NCBI GenBank assembly: GCA_015233485.1
Contig: JADFXO010000076.1
Location: forward strand, 1-12,673
Direction of reading: 5' to 3'
DNA length: 12,673 bases
DNA from: Nitrospirota bacterium
Lineage (GTDB): Bacteria; Nitrospirota; Thermodesulfovibrionia; Thermodesulfovibrionales; Magnetobacteriaceae
The notes under the pieces were generated by a model. That model did no database searches and was not told where the DNA came from. It worked only from the letters and a program-made list of their open reading frames with translations. Made by a program: the position numbers and the translations under genes. Shown here piece after piece: positions 1 to 5,188 of the stretch (the stretch's first letter is position 1; each line of letters opens with the position of its first letter).

Positions 1-127
1 TGTACGGAAAATAAGTATTTTCCGTAAATACTGCAACACTACTAAACATACGCATACAACAACACCAATAGCTGGAACACCAACACAAGGTGCAACGGCT
101 TTTTTATTGCCGTCGAGTATAGGGGGC
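1..127. repeat. Terminal direct repeat, left copy (circular closure)
   Basis: These 127 bases are identical to 12547-12673. An exact match of this size at both ends is the usual product of a graph assembler breaking a circle at its k-mer length, so it should be counted once; the circle is then 12,546 bp. The copy holds the palindrome at 3-26, a G-poor stretch around 27-90, and a small hairpin (ACGGC 95-99, GCCGT 109-113) with a T-rich loop. Confidence 0.93.
3..26. repeat. Perfect 24-bp palindrome
   Basis: TACGGAAAATA at 3-13 and TATTTTCCGTA at 16-26 are perfect inverted copies around a 2-base centre (AG). On the circle it is preceded by CCGTA at 12538-12542, which can also pair with the TACGG of the left arm, so two mutually exclusive stems are possible. 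It lies between the divergently read RusA-like gene and the toxin-antitoxin operon, where no terminator is needed. A protein-binding or site-specific recombination (dimer resolution) role is possible. No recombinase gene is present on the plasmid. Confidence 0.75.
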
Positions 128-148
128 TTTCAGGGGTACTTTCCGATA

Positions 149-178
149 GCGACAAAAACATTATACGGGTGTTATACT
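149..178 (+). promoter_or_regulatory. Candidate promoter/operator of the toxin-antitoxin operon
   Basis: GCGACA (149-154) and TATACT (173-178) are spaced 18 bp apart and sit just before the antitoxin start. TTATAC occurs twice, at 161-166 and 172-177, 11 bp or one helical turn apart. This suits an operator for the autorepression typical of antitoxins. Transcription would start near 185, so the mRNA may have almost no leader. Confidence 0.45.
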
Positions 179-382
179 ATGTTCATGGAAACTATAACGA
201 TACAAGACCCGAATTACGACTTGGAAGCGAGAATTTTACAAGACCCGACTTGTGACCCTGACTATGGCTTAAAGTTAAAGCCGGAAGTGGAACAAGAGTT
301 AATCGAAAGCATGAAGGAAGTCAAGGAAGGCAAAGTCAAATGGATACCATTAGAAGAGGTAAAACGGCTACTTGGCTTTTAA
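179..382 (+). CDS. Antitoxin of type II toxin-antitoxin pair
   Basis: A 67-aa acidic protein directly upstream of, and overlapping, a RelE/ParE-like toxin gene. Size, acidity and gene order are those of an antitoxin that binds and neutralises its toxin and represses its own operon. I do not recognise a named family. The C-terminal half (LKPEVEQELIESMKEV, then KWIPLEEVKRLLGF) is predicted helical with a short final segment, as in RelB/Phd-like antitoxins that wrap the toxin. The start is ambiguous. ATG 179 has a GGGTG sequence 7 nt upstream; ATG 185 (third codon) falls at the predicted transcription start. An in-frame TTG at 107 would extend the protein across the promoter and is unlikely. The stop codon lies 11 bp inside the toxin gene, implying translational coupling. 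Function rests on context. Confidence 0.72.
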   Translation: MFMETITIQDPNYDLEARILQDPTCDPDYGLKLKPEVEQELIESMKEVKEGKVKWIPLEEVKRLLGF

Positions 383-632
383 GTTAGAAGTTCGACCGGA
401 GGCAATAAAAACACTTTTCGAGCTTGACCGTCCAATCGCCAAAAGGATTTTTGACAAACTGGCATGGCTTTCTAAAAACATAGAAGACTTAACGCCATTG
501 CCTTTAAGCGGTAGTTTAGCGGGACGCTATAAGCTATACATAGGTGCTTACAGAGCCGTTTACAGTATAGACCACGATAGCAAAATCGTAAAAGTTCACA
601 ATGTTGGACACCGTAAAAACGTTTACGATTAA
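372..632 (+). CDS. RelE/ParE-family toxin
   Basis: An 86-aa basic protein of RelE/ParE superfamily size. Visible family features are the N-terminal strand and helix (LEVRPEAIKTLFEL), the central conserved strand pair (GRYKLYIGAYRAVYSID, about residues 51-67) and the C-terminal GHRKNVYD. These match the R-Y-K-L-x-x-G-x-Y-R-x-x-Y and G-H-R-x-x-V-Y pattern of RelE-like mRNA interferases. Members of the fold cleave ribosome-bound mRNA (RelE) or poison gyrase (ParE); the GHR...VY ending favours the RelE side. No ATG is available, so the best start is TTG 372, overlapping the antitoxin stop, with AGAGG at 355-359 about 12 nt upstream. With the antitoxin it should act as a plasmid addiction module that kills or arrests plasmid-free daughters. 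Confidence 0.85.
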   Translation: MAFKLEVRPEAIKTLFELDRPIAKRIFDKLAWLSKNIEDLTPLPLSGSLAGRYKLYIGAYRAVYSIDHDSKIVKVHNVGHRKNVYD

Positions 633-636
633 CACG

Positions 637-691
637 TTACCTGCTTCAACAGGATCGGCCATAAACGCACGAACGAACCCAAAGACGACCA
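637..691 (+). repeat. Diverged repeat D1, possible gene remnant
   Basis: This 55-base stretch matches, in inverted orientation, 5189-5242 at roughly 47 of 55 positions by eye. The core GAACGAACCCAAAGACGACC is identical. One frame reads GHKRTNEPKDDQIDVILDDY and then meets a TAG near 718, so it may be debris of a longer coding sequence. The 633-778 stretch otherwise holds no gene. Confidence 0.6.
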
Positions 692-778
692 AATTGACGT
701 TATCCTGGATGACTATTAGCGAATTGTCGAACGTCTGTTAAAATCTTCTCTTGACCATTGCCGGTAAAGAAGTTCATC

Positions 779-807
779 TTGTTTTTTAAATCGCTTACTG
801 TTATAAT
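779..807 (+). promoter_or_regulatory. Promoter of the parA-RHH operon
   Basis: TTGTTT at 779-784 and a perfect TATAAT at 802-807 are separated by exactly 17 bp. The -10 overlaps the left edge of the 804-836 palindrome, so a protein bound there would block initiation. This is the expected layout for autorepression of a partition operon. Confidence 0.75.
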
Positions 808-836
808 TAGTTAGTAACTTAGTTACTAACTAATTA
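804..836. promoter_or_regulatory. Perfect palindrome upstream of parA (operator and/or centromere)
   Basis: Two 15-bp arms (AATTAGTTAGTAAC at 805-818 and its complement at 822-835, extended by T804/A836) flank a TTA centre. The arms consist of overlapping TTAGT(T/A)A(C/G) units, like the short tandem boxes bound by ribbon-helix-helix partition proteins. The site lies between the -10 and the parA ribosome binding site AAGGA (836-840). It is related in sequence to the palindrome after the operon at 1670-1696. Operator and parS roles are inferred. Confidence 0.75.
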
Positions 837-844
837 AGGATGAT

Positions 845-1456
845 ATGATTCTTACTATTGGCAATACCAAAGGTGGCGTAGGTAAAAGCACTATTGCCTG
901 CAATTTAGCAGTAACCGCTGCTTACAATGGTCAAAGCGTTCTTTTAATAGACGCTGATATTCAAGCCTCTAGCCTTGCTTTCAGAGCCACCCGAGAAAAG
1001 AACGACATTCAAGCTATGGCCGTTACTACACCTACTTTACACAAGGATTTAATCAAGCTATCAAGCTTTGATGTAATTATTGTTGATTCCGGTGGCCGTG
1101 ATAATGCAGTTTTCCGCTCCGCTATCATGGCCTGTGATACCCTTGTTATCCCTTGCCTACCCTCTCAAGTGGATTTTTGGGCGGCAAGCGATGTTATAGA
1201 AATATTAAAAGAAGCCAGGGTATATAAAGACATTACTGCATTTTTCCTCTTAAATCAGGTAGTACCCAATACCAACTTAGGCAAGGAAGCTAAAGAGGCG
1301 ATTAAAGATTTCAATGTACCGCTACTAAGCACCGCCATCAATAGCAGGGTAGCTTACAAGAACTCCTTTGGTCAAGGCATGGGCGTGATAGAGTATTCAG
1401 ACAGTAAAGCAAGTAAAGAAGTCAGAAGCCTTTACGGCGAACTCTTTGGAGGTTGA
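845..1456 (+). CDS. parA: ParA-family partition ATPase
   Basis: A 203-aa deviant-Walker ATPase. The N-terminus carries NTKGGVGKST with the signature lysine K9 and P-loop lysine K14. DADIQASS (36-43) replaces the usual DxDPQ(G/A)S, and the Walker B-like strand is FDVIIVDSGGRD with D81. It has no N-terminal helix-turn-helix, so it is the short ParF/type Ib class, in which the small partner protein rather than ParA represses the operon. Such proteins bind nucleoid DNA with ATP and drive plasmid copies apart. The start ATG follows AAGGA by 4 nt. The stop is 4 bp before the ATG of the ribbon-helix-helix gene, whose GGAGG lies in the last parA codons, so the two are co-translated. It is far shorter than P1/F-type ParA (about 400 aa). 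Confidence 0.93.
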   Translation: MILTIGNTKGGVGKSTIACNLAVTAAYNGQSVLLIDADIQASSLAFRATREKNDIQAMAVTTPTLHKDLIKLSSFDVIIVDSGGRDNAVFRSAIMACDTLVIPCLPSQVDFWAASDVIEILKEARVYKDITAFFLLNQVVPNTNLGKEAKEAIKDFNVPLLSTAINSRVAYKNSFGQGMGVIEYSDSKASKEVRSLYGELFGG

Positions 1457-1460
1457 CAAT

Positions 1461-1682
1461 ATGACGTTAAAAACGACAAAGCCCACCACGGTAGATACAT
1501 TTATTGCAAAAGCAAAGGCCGAACCTATAGAAGAAGATGCCGATTTAATAAAAAGTGATAAATCTTTTCTCTTACGCTTGCCTATTAAACTGTGGGAACG
1601 AGCTAAAAACAAAGCAGCCCAAGAGCATGTTTCACTACATGACTTTATACTACTGGCTATCAAAGATAAACTAACTAAGTAA
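1461..1682 (+). CDS. ParG-like ribbon-helix-helix partition protein
   Basis: A 73-aa basic protein directly after parA, the position of ParG-type centromere-binding proteins (about 75 aa). The N-terminal 30 residues look flexible and charged (AKAKAEPIEEDADL), as ParG tails are. The C-terminal part, SFLLRLPIKLWERAKNKAAQ then SLHDFILLAIKDKL, reads as strand-helix-helix of the MetJ/Arc fold. The start ATG 1461 has GGAGG (1448-1452) 8 nt upstream; an in-frame TTG at 1446 is less likely. It should bind the palindromes at 804-836 and 1670-1696, repress the promoter, and stimulate ParA ATPase through its tail. The second palindrome overlaps its own stop codon. Assignment rests on fold pattern and context, since ParG-like proteins share little sequence. 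Confidence 0.82.
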   Translation: MTLKTTKPTTVDTFIAKAKAEPIEEDADLIKSDKSFLLRLPIKLWERAKNKAAQEHVSLHDFILLAIKDKLTK

Positions 1683-1696
1683 CTTACTTAGTTAGT
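1670..1696. promoter_or_regulatory. Second palindrome, downstream of the par operon
   Basis: CTAACTAAGTAA (1671-1682) and TTACTTAGTTAG (1684-1695) are perfect inverted copies around C1683, extended by A1670/T1696. It uses the same TTAGTTAG/CTAACTAA words as 804-836 and covers the last codons and stop of the ribbon-helix-helix gene. No T-run follows, so it is not a classical terminator. A second partition-protein binding site (part of parS) is the simplest reading. Confidence 0.7.
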
Positions 1697-1714
1697 AAGT
1701 TATATCAAAATGGT

Positions 1715-2839
1715 TTAAGCGTCTTTAAAGACGGTCTTTTTCCACTCTTTAAGTATTTTCTTTACGGCCGCCCTGTCTTCTTCCGTTATCTCTGGTGGTA
1801 TCTCTTTCTTAGTCTTAGCGGGTTTAACAGCCACAGGGTTGAATAAGTCGGCCTGGACTTGCCATTCATGCCGAAAGGCTACCCAAGTTATAGCGCCTAT
1901 GTGTGCGGAGGCATCTACCTTAAGAGCCTTCTGGTGATACCTGGAACAATAATCCAATAATGTTTCTACATACTCTTTACCCTTTCGTAATAGGTAAACG
2001 GTTATGATGATATGAGCCTGCTTCTTTGACAGCTTATACCCACTTTGAAGCCGTTTAAATAGGTCTTGCTCATAAGCGGACATTTTGCCTATAGCTTCGT
2101 CGAACTCGTCTTGGATGGTATATTCAGCATCGATGGAGGGTTCGTCTACTCTTTGTTTTGTGAAGATATGAAATTTTATGGCCGTTACTGCCCGGCCTAT
2201 CTTTTTTTCGGTAAACTCGAAGGATAAGTCGGTTTTCTCCGATAGCTCCGATTGTGCAGGAAGGATTACCCGTTGCTTGAAATTGTTATAAACTTTATAC
2301 TCTCCTTCTTGAATGCCTAATATTCCCTTCAAATCGATTATTTTAAACTCCCGGCTGCCTAACTTTTGGTACTGCTTCAGTAGCTCGTATATCCGGATTG
2401 AATATGTACTTTTTAGCTGAATCACATTTTGTAACTGGTAAGCAGTAAATTTCCCTTTTAACCCCAGCAGGTACGGCTTTAACTTAGGGTCAAAACATAG
2501 CTCGACATATCCCTTGCCACGGTAATATTCAGAGGAAGATAACCAGCCTGTTTCAAGATAAGAATCCGTTTCAGGTTTATATATCCGTAAATCTTTATGC
2601 CTTAAATCCCTGGCTATTTTTCCGATAACCGAATACTTATCGCTATCTTGAACACCTAACAAATTTACAAACTCCGGGATTGAAACAACGTAAGACTTAA
2701 AGTCCTCGTCATCTGGTTGGATTTGAGATACCATCGTAAGGATAACTTTCTGCTCGTTCAGCGACAACCGATAATGAGCTTCGTTTATCTCATTCGATTT
2801 GACTACCAGGTCTTTTTTGTTTAATCTTCCCTTAGCCAT
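1715..2839 (-). CDS. rep: Rep_3 (RepB/initiator) family plasmid replication protein
   Basis: A 374-aa protein with the Rep_3 N-terminal signature VVKSNEINEAHYRLSLNEQK, which opens the first of two winged-helix domains. Further family features are YSVIGKIARDLRHKDLRIYK, then the FDPKLKPYLLGLKGKFTAYQ and LKSTYSIRIYELLKQYQKLG stretches that form the dimerisation and second winged-helix parts. The roughly 130-residue C-terminal tail ends in a basic segment (VKKILKEWKKTVFKDA). Rep_3 proteins bind iterons as monomers to open a theta origin and repress their own gene as dimers on inverted half-iterons; both site types lie directly upstream (2859-2981). ATG 2839 is preferred; GGTGG lies about 11 nt before it. 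TTG 2857 would add six residues. The gene converges on the partition operon with 32 bp between stop codons. Confidence 0.9.
   Translation of the reverse strand: MAKGRLNKKDLVVKSNEINEAHYRLSLNEQKVILTMVSQIQPDDEDFKSYVVSIPEFVNLLGVQDSDKYSVIGKIARDLRHKDLRIYKPETDSYLETGWLSSSEYYRGKGYVELCFDPKLKPYLLGLKGKFTAYQLQNVIQLKSTYSIRIYELLKQYQKLGSREFKIIDLKGILGIQEGEYKVYNNFKQRVILPAQSELSEKTDLSFEFTEKKIGRAVTAIKFHIFTKQRVDEPSIDAEYTIQDEFDEAIGKMSAYEQDLFKRLQSGYKLSKKQAHIIITVYLLRKGKEYVETLLDYCSRYHQKALKVDASAHIGAITWVAFRHEWQVQADLFNPVAVKPAKTKKEIPPEITEEDRAAVKKILKEWKKTVFKDA
1720..1741 (+). terminator. Possible terminator of the par operon
   Basis: CGTCTTTAAAGACG (1720-1733) is perfectly self-complementary and is followed by GTC and TTTTT (1737-1741). 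It sits inside the 3' end of the converging rep gene, 38 bp after the partition operon. The stem is only about 5 bp with a TTAA loop, so this is weak. Confidence 0.35.
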
Positions 2840-2858
2840 ATAGGAGTTTACCACCAAC

Positions 2859-2885
2859 TACTACATTAAATCAATACGTGTAGTA
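2859..2885. promoter_or_regulatory. Inverted half-iterons, candidate rep operator
   Basis: TACTACA (2859-2865) and TGTAGTA (2879-2885) are inverted copies of the iteron tail, with 13 bp between them, immediately upstream of the rep start. In Rep_3 plasmids such inverted half-sites bind Rep dimers and shut off rep. The arrangement implies autoregulation; the promoter itself is not clear. Confidence 0.6.
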
Positions 2886-2886
2886 A

Positions 2887-2981
2887 TTAACCATGTTTTT
2901 GTAGTAGTTAACCATGTTTTTGTAGTAGTTAGAGCGGCTGTGACCATGTTTTTGTAGTAGTTAACCATGTTTTTGTAGTAG
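2887..2981. repeat. Four 21-bp iterons (replication origin)
   Basis: The unit begins TTAACCATG and ends TTTTTGTAGTAG. Copies are at 2887-2907, 2908-2928, 2940-2960 and 2961-2981. The first, second and fourth are identical; the third starts GTGACCATG (two differences). They form two head-to-tail pairs separated by an 11-bp linker, so pair-to-pair spacing is 53 bp. Direct repeats of this length beside a Rep_3 gene are the initiator binding sites of a theta origin and normally also control copy number and incompatibility. Confidence 0.92.
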
Positions 2982-3213
2982 TTAGACTCACGGATTGGCT
3001 TTTCATGCGGGTTTGCGGGCACGGAAAAGTCTTTAAAAGTAGTTATATAAAATACTACAACGGACAGTTTGCGTTTTTTGGGTAAAAAAGAAGGGACAAG
3101 GACAAGAAAACTATACGTTAATACAGTAATCCACGATTAAATGGCCGACAAACTTCCATCATGCCTTGAAATTCATAGGCATTAAAATACAAACCATCTC
3201 CCCAGGGCTTCTC
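2982..3213. other. Rest of the origin region, no gene seen
   Basis: This stretch holds an AT-rich block (about 3026-3060), an inverted pair GTAGT 3039-3043 / ACTAC 3054-3058 that echoes the iteron tail, and GCGGGTTTGCGGGC near 3007-3020. A weak DnaA-box-like TAATCCACG lies at about 3130 (7 of 9 positions of TTATCCACA). The AT-rich block could be the unwinding element. I see no coding region. Confidence 0.4.
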
Positions 3214-3942
3214 TTAAAAAGGCTCTTCTTCATTCCCAATGAATTTCCAATCACTATCAAACGCAAGCACACATAGTTTTTTACGTCGAAATGGTTCTAT
3301 TTTAACTTCTTCATATACTCTTGTATACGTACACGTAAACGTTTCCGCCTGCTCTTTTCCAAACGTCTCCATAACCACATTCAACCGTTTATCAGAGAGT
3401 TTGTAAATCTGTTTTATCTGGCTTGCCGTAAAAGATTTCTTTGCTTCAAGTTCTTCGTACTCATACCCTTTTCCAATGTACTTACCGAGGTAAGCTATTA
3501 TTTTTTCTACTCTTATTCTAAATCTTCCATACTTTGGCATAAGACCTGGAGTAGTAATCTTGACAAATCCAAGCTTCCACGATTTTTGTATATCTCCTGA
3601 ATCAGGAAACGAGTATTTTTTCGTGTATATGCAAAGGACATGAAAATGAATTGCTCCACGGCTTTGTAGCTCCTTGACTGCAATATACTTAAAATCTGAA
3701 CCTACACGTTTAAGACGCTGGTTAATGAAGTTTGCAACACGGTGAAAATTAGACATATCTACATCTGACACGTTTTCTGCTACCGTTAGGACAAGGTGAA
3801 CTACATAGAACCTATCCATGTTATATTTGGTATATTGAACGATTTTCTTAGCGGCCATACGGAAGTTCCCATAGCGGCCAGCAGGAATATTCATTATCTC
3901 CCCCGTTTTCTTGTTTTGAAACCTTTTATGCCAGAGAGCCAT
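3214..3942 (-). CDS. HUH-type rolling-circle replication endonuclease
   Basis: A 242-aa protein with the three Rep motifs in order. Motif 1 is the hydrophobic strand FYVVHLVLTV (about 45-54). Motif 2 is RGAIHFHVLC, with the HUH histidines H99 and H101. Motif 3 is IAYLGKYIGKG, with Y151 and Y155 as candidate nicking tyrosines. A W-K-L-G-F element sits between motifs 2 and 3, as in filamentous-phage G2P and related plasmid Reps. Such enzymes nick one strand at a hairpin origin, stay bound to the 5' end and prime rolling-circle synthesis; a mobilisation role is an alternative. ATG 3942 has GGTGG 4 nt upstream; a GTG at 3951 lies within that ribosome binding site. It follows the ribbon-helix-helix gene by 20 bp. 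Having it beside a complete Rep_3 replicon is unusual. Confidence 0.85.
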   Translation of the reverse strand: MALWHKRFQNKKTGEIMNIPAGRYGNFRMAAKKIVQYTKYNMDRFYVVHLVLTVAENVSDVDMSNFHRVANFINQRLKRVGSDFKYIAVKELQSRGAIHFHVLCIYTKKYSFPDSGDIQKSWKLGFVKITTPGLMPKYGRFRIRVEKIIAYLGKYIGKGYEYEELEAKKSFTASQIKQIYKLSDKRLNVVMETFGKEQAETFTCTYTRVYEEVKIEPFRRKKLCVLAFDSDWKFIGNEEEPF

Positions 3943-3962
3943 AAAAACCACCGTTTAACGAG

Positions 3963-4274
3963 TTATTGATTGTTTTTCTCATCAAGTTTTGATTTAATCC
4001 CGACTATTGCCTTTATTTCTTCCACCTTATCACTTAACCGCTGTATGAACGGTCCATACTGTTCTATGAATTTTATCCTAAAGTCCCTTCCTTCCTGAGT
4101 TCCTTCTATCCATTCTTTCATCTCCTTTTCATCCATAGCATGGCCCCTTTTTATTTCTTCTATGAAGGTTTTAAACAGAAAGTTTGCTACTTCAGAAATC
4201 GACACCCTCTTAGGCACCTCTTGCAATTGTTCGTAAACATCTTCATCGATTGATAAAGTTATCCTTTTTTTCAT
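3963..4274 (-). CDS. Ribbon-helix-helix protein with C-terminal coiled coil
   Basis: A 103-aa protein. Residues 1-45 (KKRITLSIDEDVYEQLQEV, then SISEVANFLFKTFIEEI) fit the CopG/Arc ribbon-helix-helix: a DNA-contacting strand of alternating residues followed by two helices. The rest is highly charged and helical (about 48-103), probably a coiled coil or a partner-binding tail. As first gene of an operon with an HUH Rep it may be the copy-number repressor (CopG role) or an accessory that guides the Rep to its nick site. ATG 4274 is preferred because AGAGAGG lies 8 nt upstream; ATG 4280 would leave only 2 nt. A promoter is at 4304-4333. The exact partner is inferred. Confidence 0.78.
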   Translation of the reverse strand: MKKRITLSIDEDVYEQLQEVPKRVSISEVANFLFKTFIEEIKRGHAMDEKEMKEWIEGTQEGRDFRIKFIEQYGPFIQRLSDKVEEIKAIVGIKSKLDEKNNQ

Positions 4275-4303
4275 AGCCATTACCTCTCTTTATCTTTTTT
4301 TGT

Positions 4304-4333
4304 ATTAAATCATGCGCACATAAATCTTGTCAA
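4304..4333 (-). promoter_or_regulatory. Promoter of the RHH-HUH operon
   Basis: On the minus strand a perfect TTGACA (4328-4333) is followed after 18 bp by TTTAAT (4304-4309). A self-complementary TGCGCA (4312-4317) lies in the spacer and could be bound by the operon's own ribbon-helix-helix product. Confidence 0.65.
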
Positions 4334-4402
4334 GCGTATTCTGCAAATTCTATTACTTTTCTTAACCATGTATATTGCGTTTATTGTTCCTTAAGCATCA
4401 CT

Positions 4403-4473
4403 AAGTCGCTCTTTTCAACAGACAAGCGACTTTAAGCAAGGTTTCCTTAGTCTGAAATATTTGAAAAACCTTG
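4403..4473. repeat. Two consecutive 8-bp-stem hairpins
   Basis: AAGTCGCT (4403-4410) pairs with AGCGACTT (4425-4432). CAAGGTTT (4437-4444) pairs with AAACCTTG (4466-4473). The first stem is bracketed by direct repeats TTAAGCA (4391-4397 and 4432-4438). The pair lies 70-140 bp upstream of the HUH operon promoter, a position where nick sites or single-strand origins of rolling-circle replicons occur. Neither stem has a T-run typical of a terminator. Confidence 0.6.
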
Positions 4474-4608
4474 TTTCTGGACTTTCGGAGCTACTTTATA
4501 AATTAATTTAATAATTTTCTTATGTAAATAGCGGGTTTTACTATAGCCGATAGCATATGCAGTTACTCTTGTTGCAGTTATATACTATTATATCAAGTTA
4601 TCAGTAGG

Positions 4609-4690
4609 GCCGGCTACCGCCGGCAAAACAGACGGCTAGGAGCCGTCCCGTGTGTCGTCTTCGTTCGTCCCCCTCACTACGACGGCACAC
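4609..4690. repeat. GC-rich trio of hairpins
   Basis: Three stems follow one another in AT-rich surroundings: GCCGGC (4609-4614) with GCCGGC (4619-4624), loop TACC; GACGGCT (4631-4637) with AGCCGTC (4641-4647), loop AGG; GTGTGTCGTC (4650-4659) with GACGGCACAC (4681-4690), one G-U type mismatch, 21-nt loop. Dense secondary structure like this suggests a function in single-stranded DNA or RNA: a rolling-circle nick site, single-strand origin, oriT or structured RNA. No T-run follows. Confidence 0.65.
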
Positions 4691-4820
4691 ATTACTACTA
4701 TGCGTTTGATGATGTTTATTTCCTATGTAGATTACTGCCCAGACCATGAAGTCTTTCGGTTTAGAATGGTTAGGGTATGCGCCCTACTCAACGTAAAGAC
4801 AATAAGGAAGTTAAATAGAT

Positions 4821-4855
4821 TTACTTTTCTTTCTTTCGCCAAGAAAGCAAAGTAA
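4821..4855. repeat. AT-rich imperfect hairpin
   Basis: TTACTTT (4821-4827) pairs with AAAGTAA (4849-4855), and inside it CTTTC (4833-4837) pairs with GAAAG (4843-4847) over a GCCAA loop. The arms are slightly offset. It may be an intergenic repeat or a weak terminator; nothing upstream clearly needs one. Confidence 0.4.
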
Positions 4856-4921
4856 CAAAAGAAAGAAGCATAAGCGCCTCATAGGAAGGGATAAAGGCAA
4901 GAGATATGCCCTTCTGGCAGA

Positions 4922-4943
4922 CTTCTTTTTTGAAAAAAAGAAG
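4922..4943. repeat. Perfect 10-bp hairpin of T and A runs
   Basis: CTTCTTTTTT (4922-4931) and AAAAAAGAAG (4934-4943) are perfect inverted copies with a 2-nt centre. The A/T runs on both arms could serve weak termination in either direction. No role is evident. Confidence 0.45.
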
Positions 4944-4973
4944 CAAAATACTTTTAAACCGCATAGCTATGAA

Positions 4974-5031
4974 TCAAGCAACTAAGCTAAATCCTATGAC
5001 AGATTTCCCCTAAACATGCAATCTTACCCAA
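4974..5031 (+). repeat. Dispersed repeat, copy A
   Basis: It shares GCTAAATCCTATGACAG followed by TTTCCCCTA and TTACCCA-like words with copy C (11618-11672), and a weaker GATTTCCC...TTACCC match with copy B (5290-5340). In copies A and C the frame SYD-x-(F/Y)-P-L is kept, suggesting debris of one coding sequence. Copy A has a stop just upstream in that frame. Confidence 0.6.
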
Positions 5032-5079
5032 AATTGGAGCAAACGTCCTGGACATAGTGGCCGTTACCGTATCACCTGG

Positions 5080-5108
5080 TTGCGAGTAGCGCCCTGGTTC
5101 GGTATAAT
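5080..5108 (+). promoter_or_regulatory. Strong promoter of a small RNA
   Basis: TTGCGA (5080-5085), a 17-bp spacer and a perfect TATAAT (5103-5108). Transcription should start near 5114-5116 and run into the terminator at 5140-5173 with no open reading frame of useful size between. Confidence 0.7.
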
Positions 5109-5113
5109 ACCTT

Positions 5114-5173
5114 GAGTGTATGCTTTCCATTTGCAGAGGCGGTCAGGGGTCTTACCTCTGGCCGTTTCTTTTT
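5114..5173 (+). ncRNA. Putative small RNA of about 60 nt
   Basis: A near-consensus promoter (5080-5108) and an intrinsic terminator (5140-5173) enclose only about 60 nt, too short to code for a protein. The transcript has a roughly 25-nt unpaired 5' part (GAGTGTATGCTTTCCATTTG) and then the terminator hairpin. CAGAGG (5134-5139) can pair perfectly with CCTCTG (5155-5160), which would compete with the terminator stem. A switch between folds is therefore possible, either as an attenuator for DNA beyond 5173 or as a trans-acting RNA. No target was identified. It is flanked by repeat D2 and repeat B, so the block may be a dispersed module. Match to a known RNA family cannot be judged by eye. Confidence 0.5.
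5140..5173 (+). terminator. Intrinsic terminator
   Basis: CGGTCAGGGGT (5140-5150) and ACCTCTGGCCG (5154-5164) form an 11-bp stem (two G-U pairs) over a CTT loop, followed at once by TTTCTTTTT (5165-5173). This is a textbook rho-independent terminator on the plus strand. Confidence 0.82.
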
Positions 5174-5188
5174 CGTCTACAAGCGTTC

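Noticed and set aside
1397..1663. 88-codon frame on the minus strand
   Set aside because: It is antisense to the ends of parA and the ribbon-helix-helix gene, whose starts, ribosome binding sites and spacing are all convincing.
2868..2985. CRISPR array suggested by regular repeats
   Set aside because: The 21-bp units are tandem without unique spacers and lie next to a Rep_3 gene; they are iterons.
4700..4855. 51-codon frame after the GC-rich hairpins (MRLMMFISYVDYCPDHEVFR...)
   Set aside because: No ribosome binding site and no recognisable domain. Its 3' end is simply the AT-rich hairpin at 4821-4855 read as protein.
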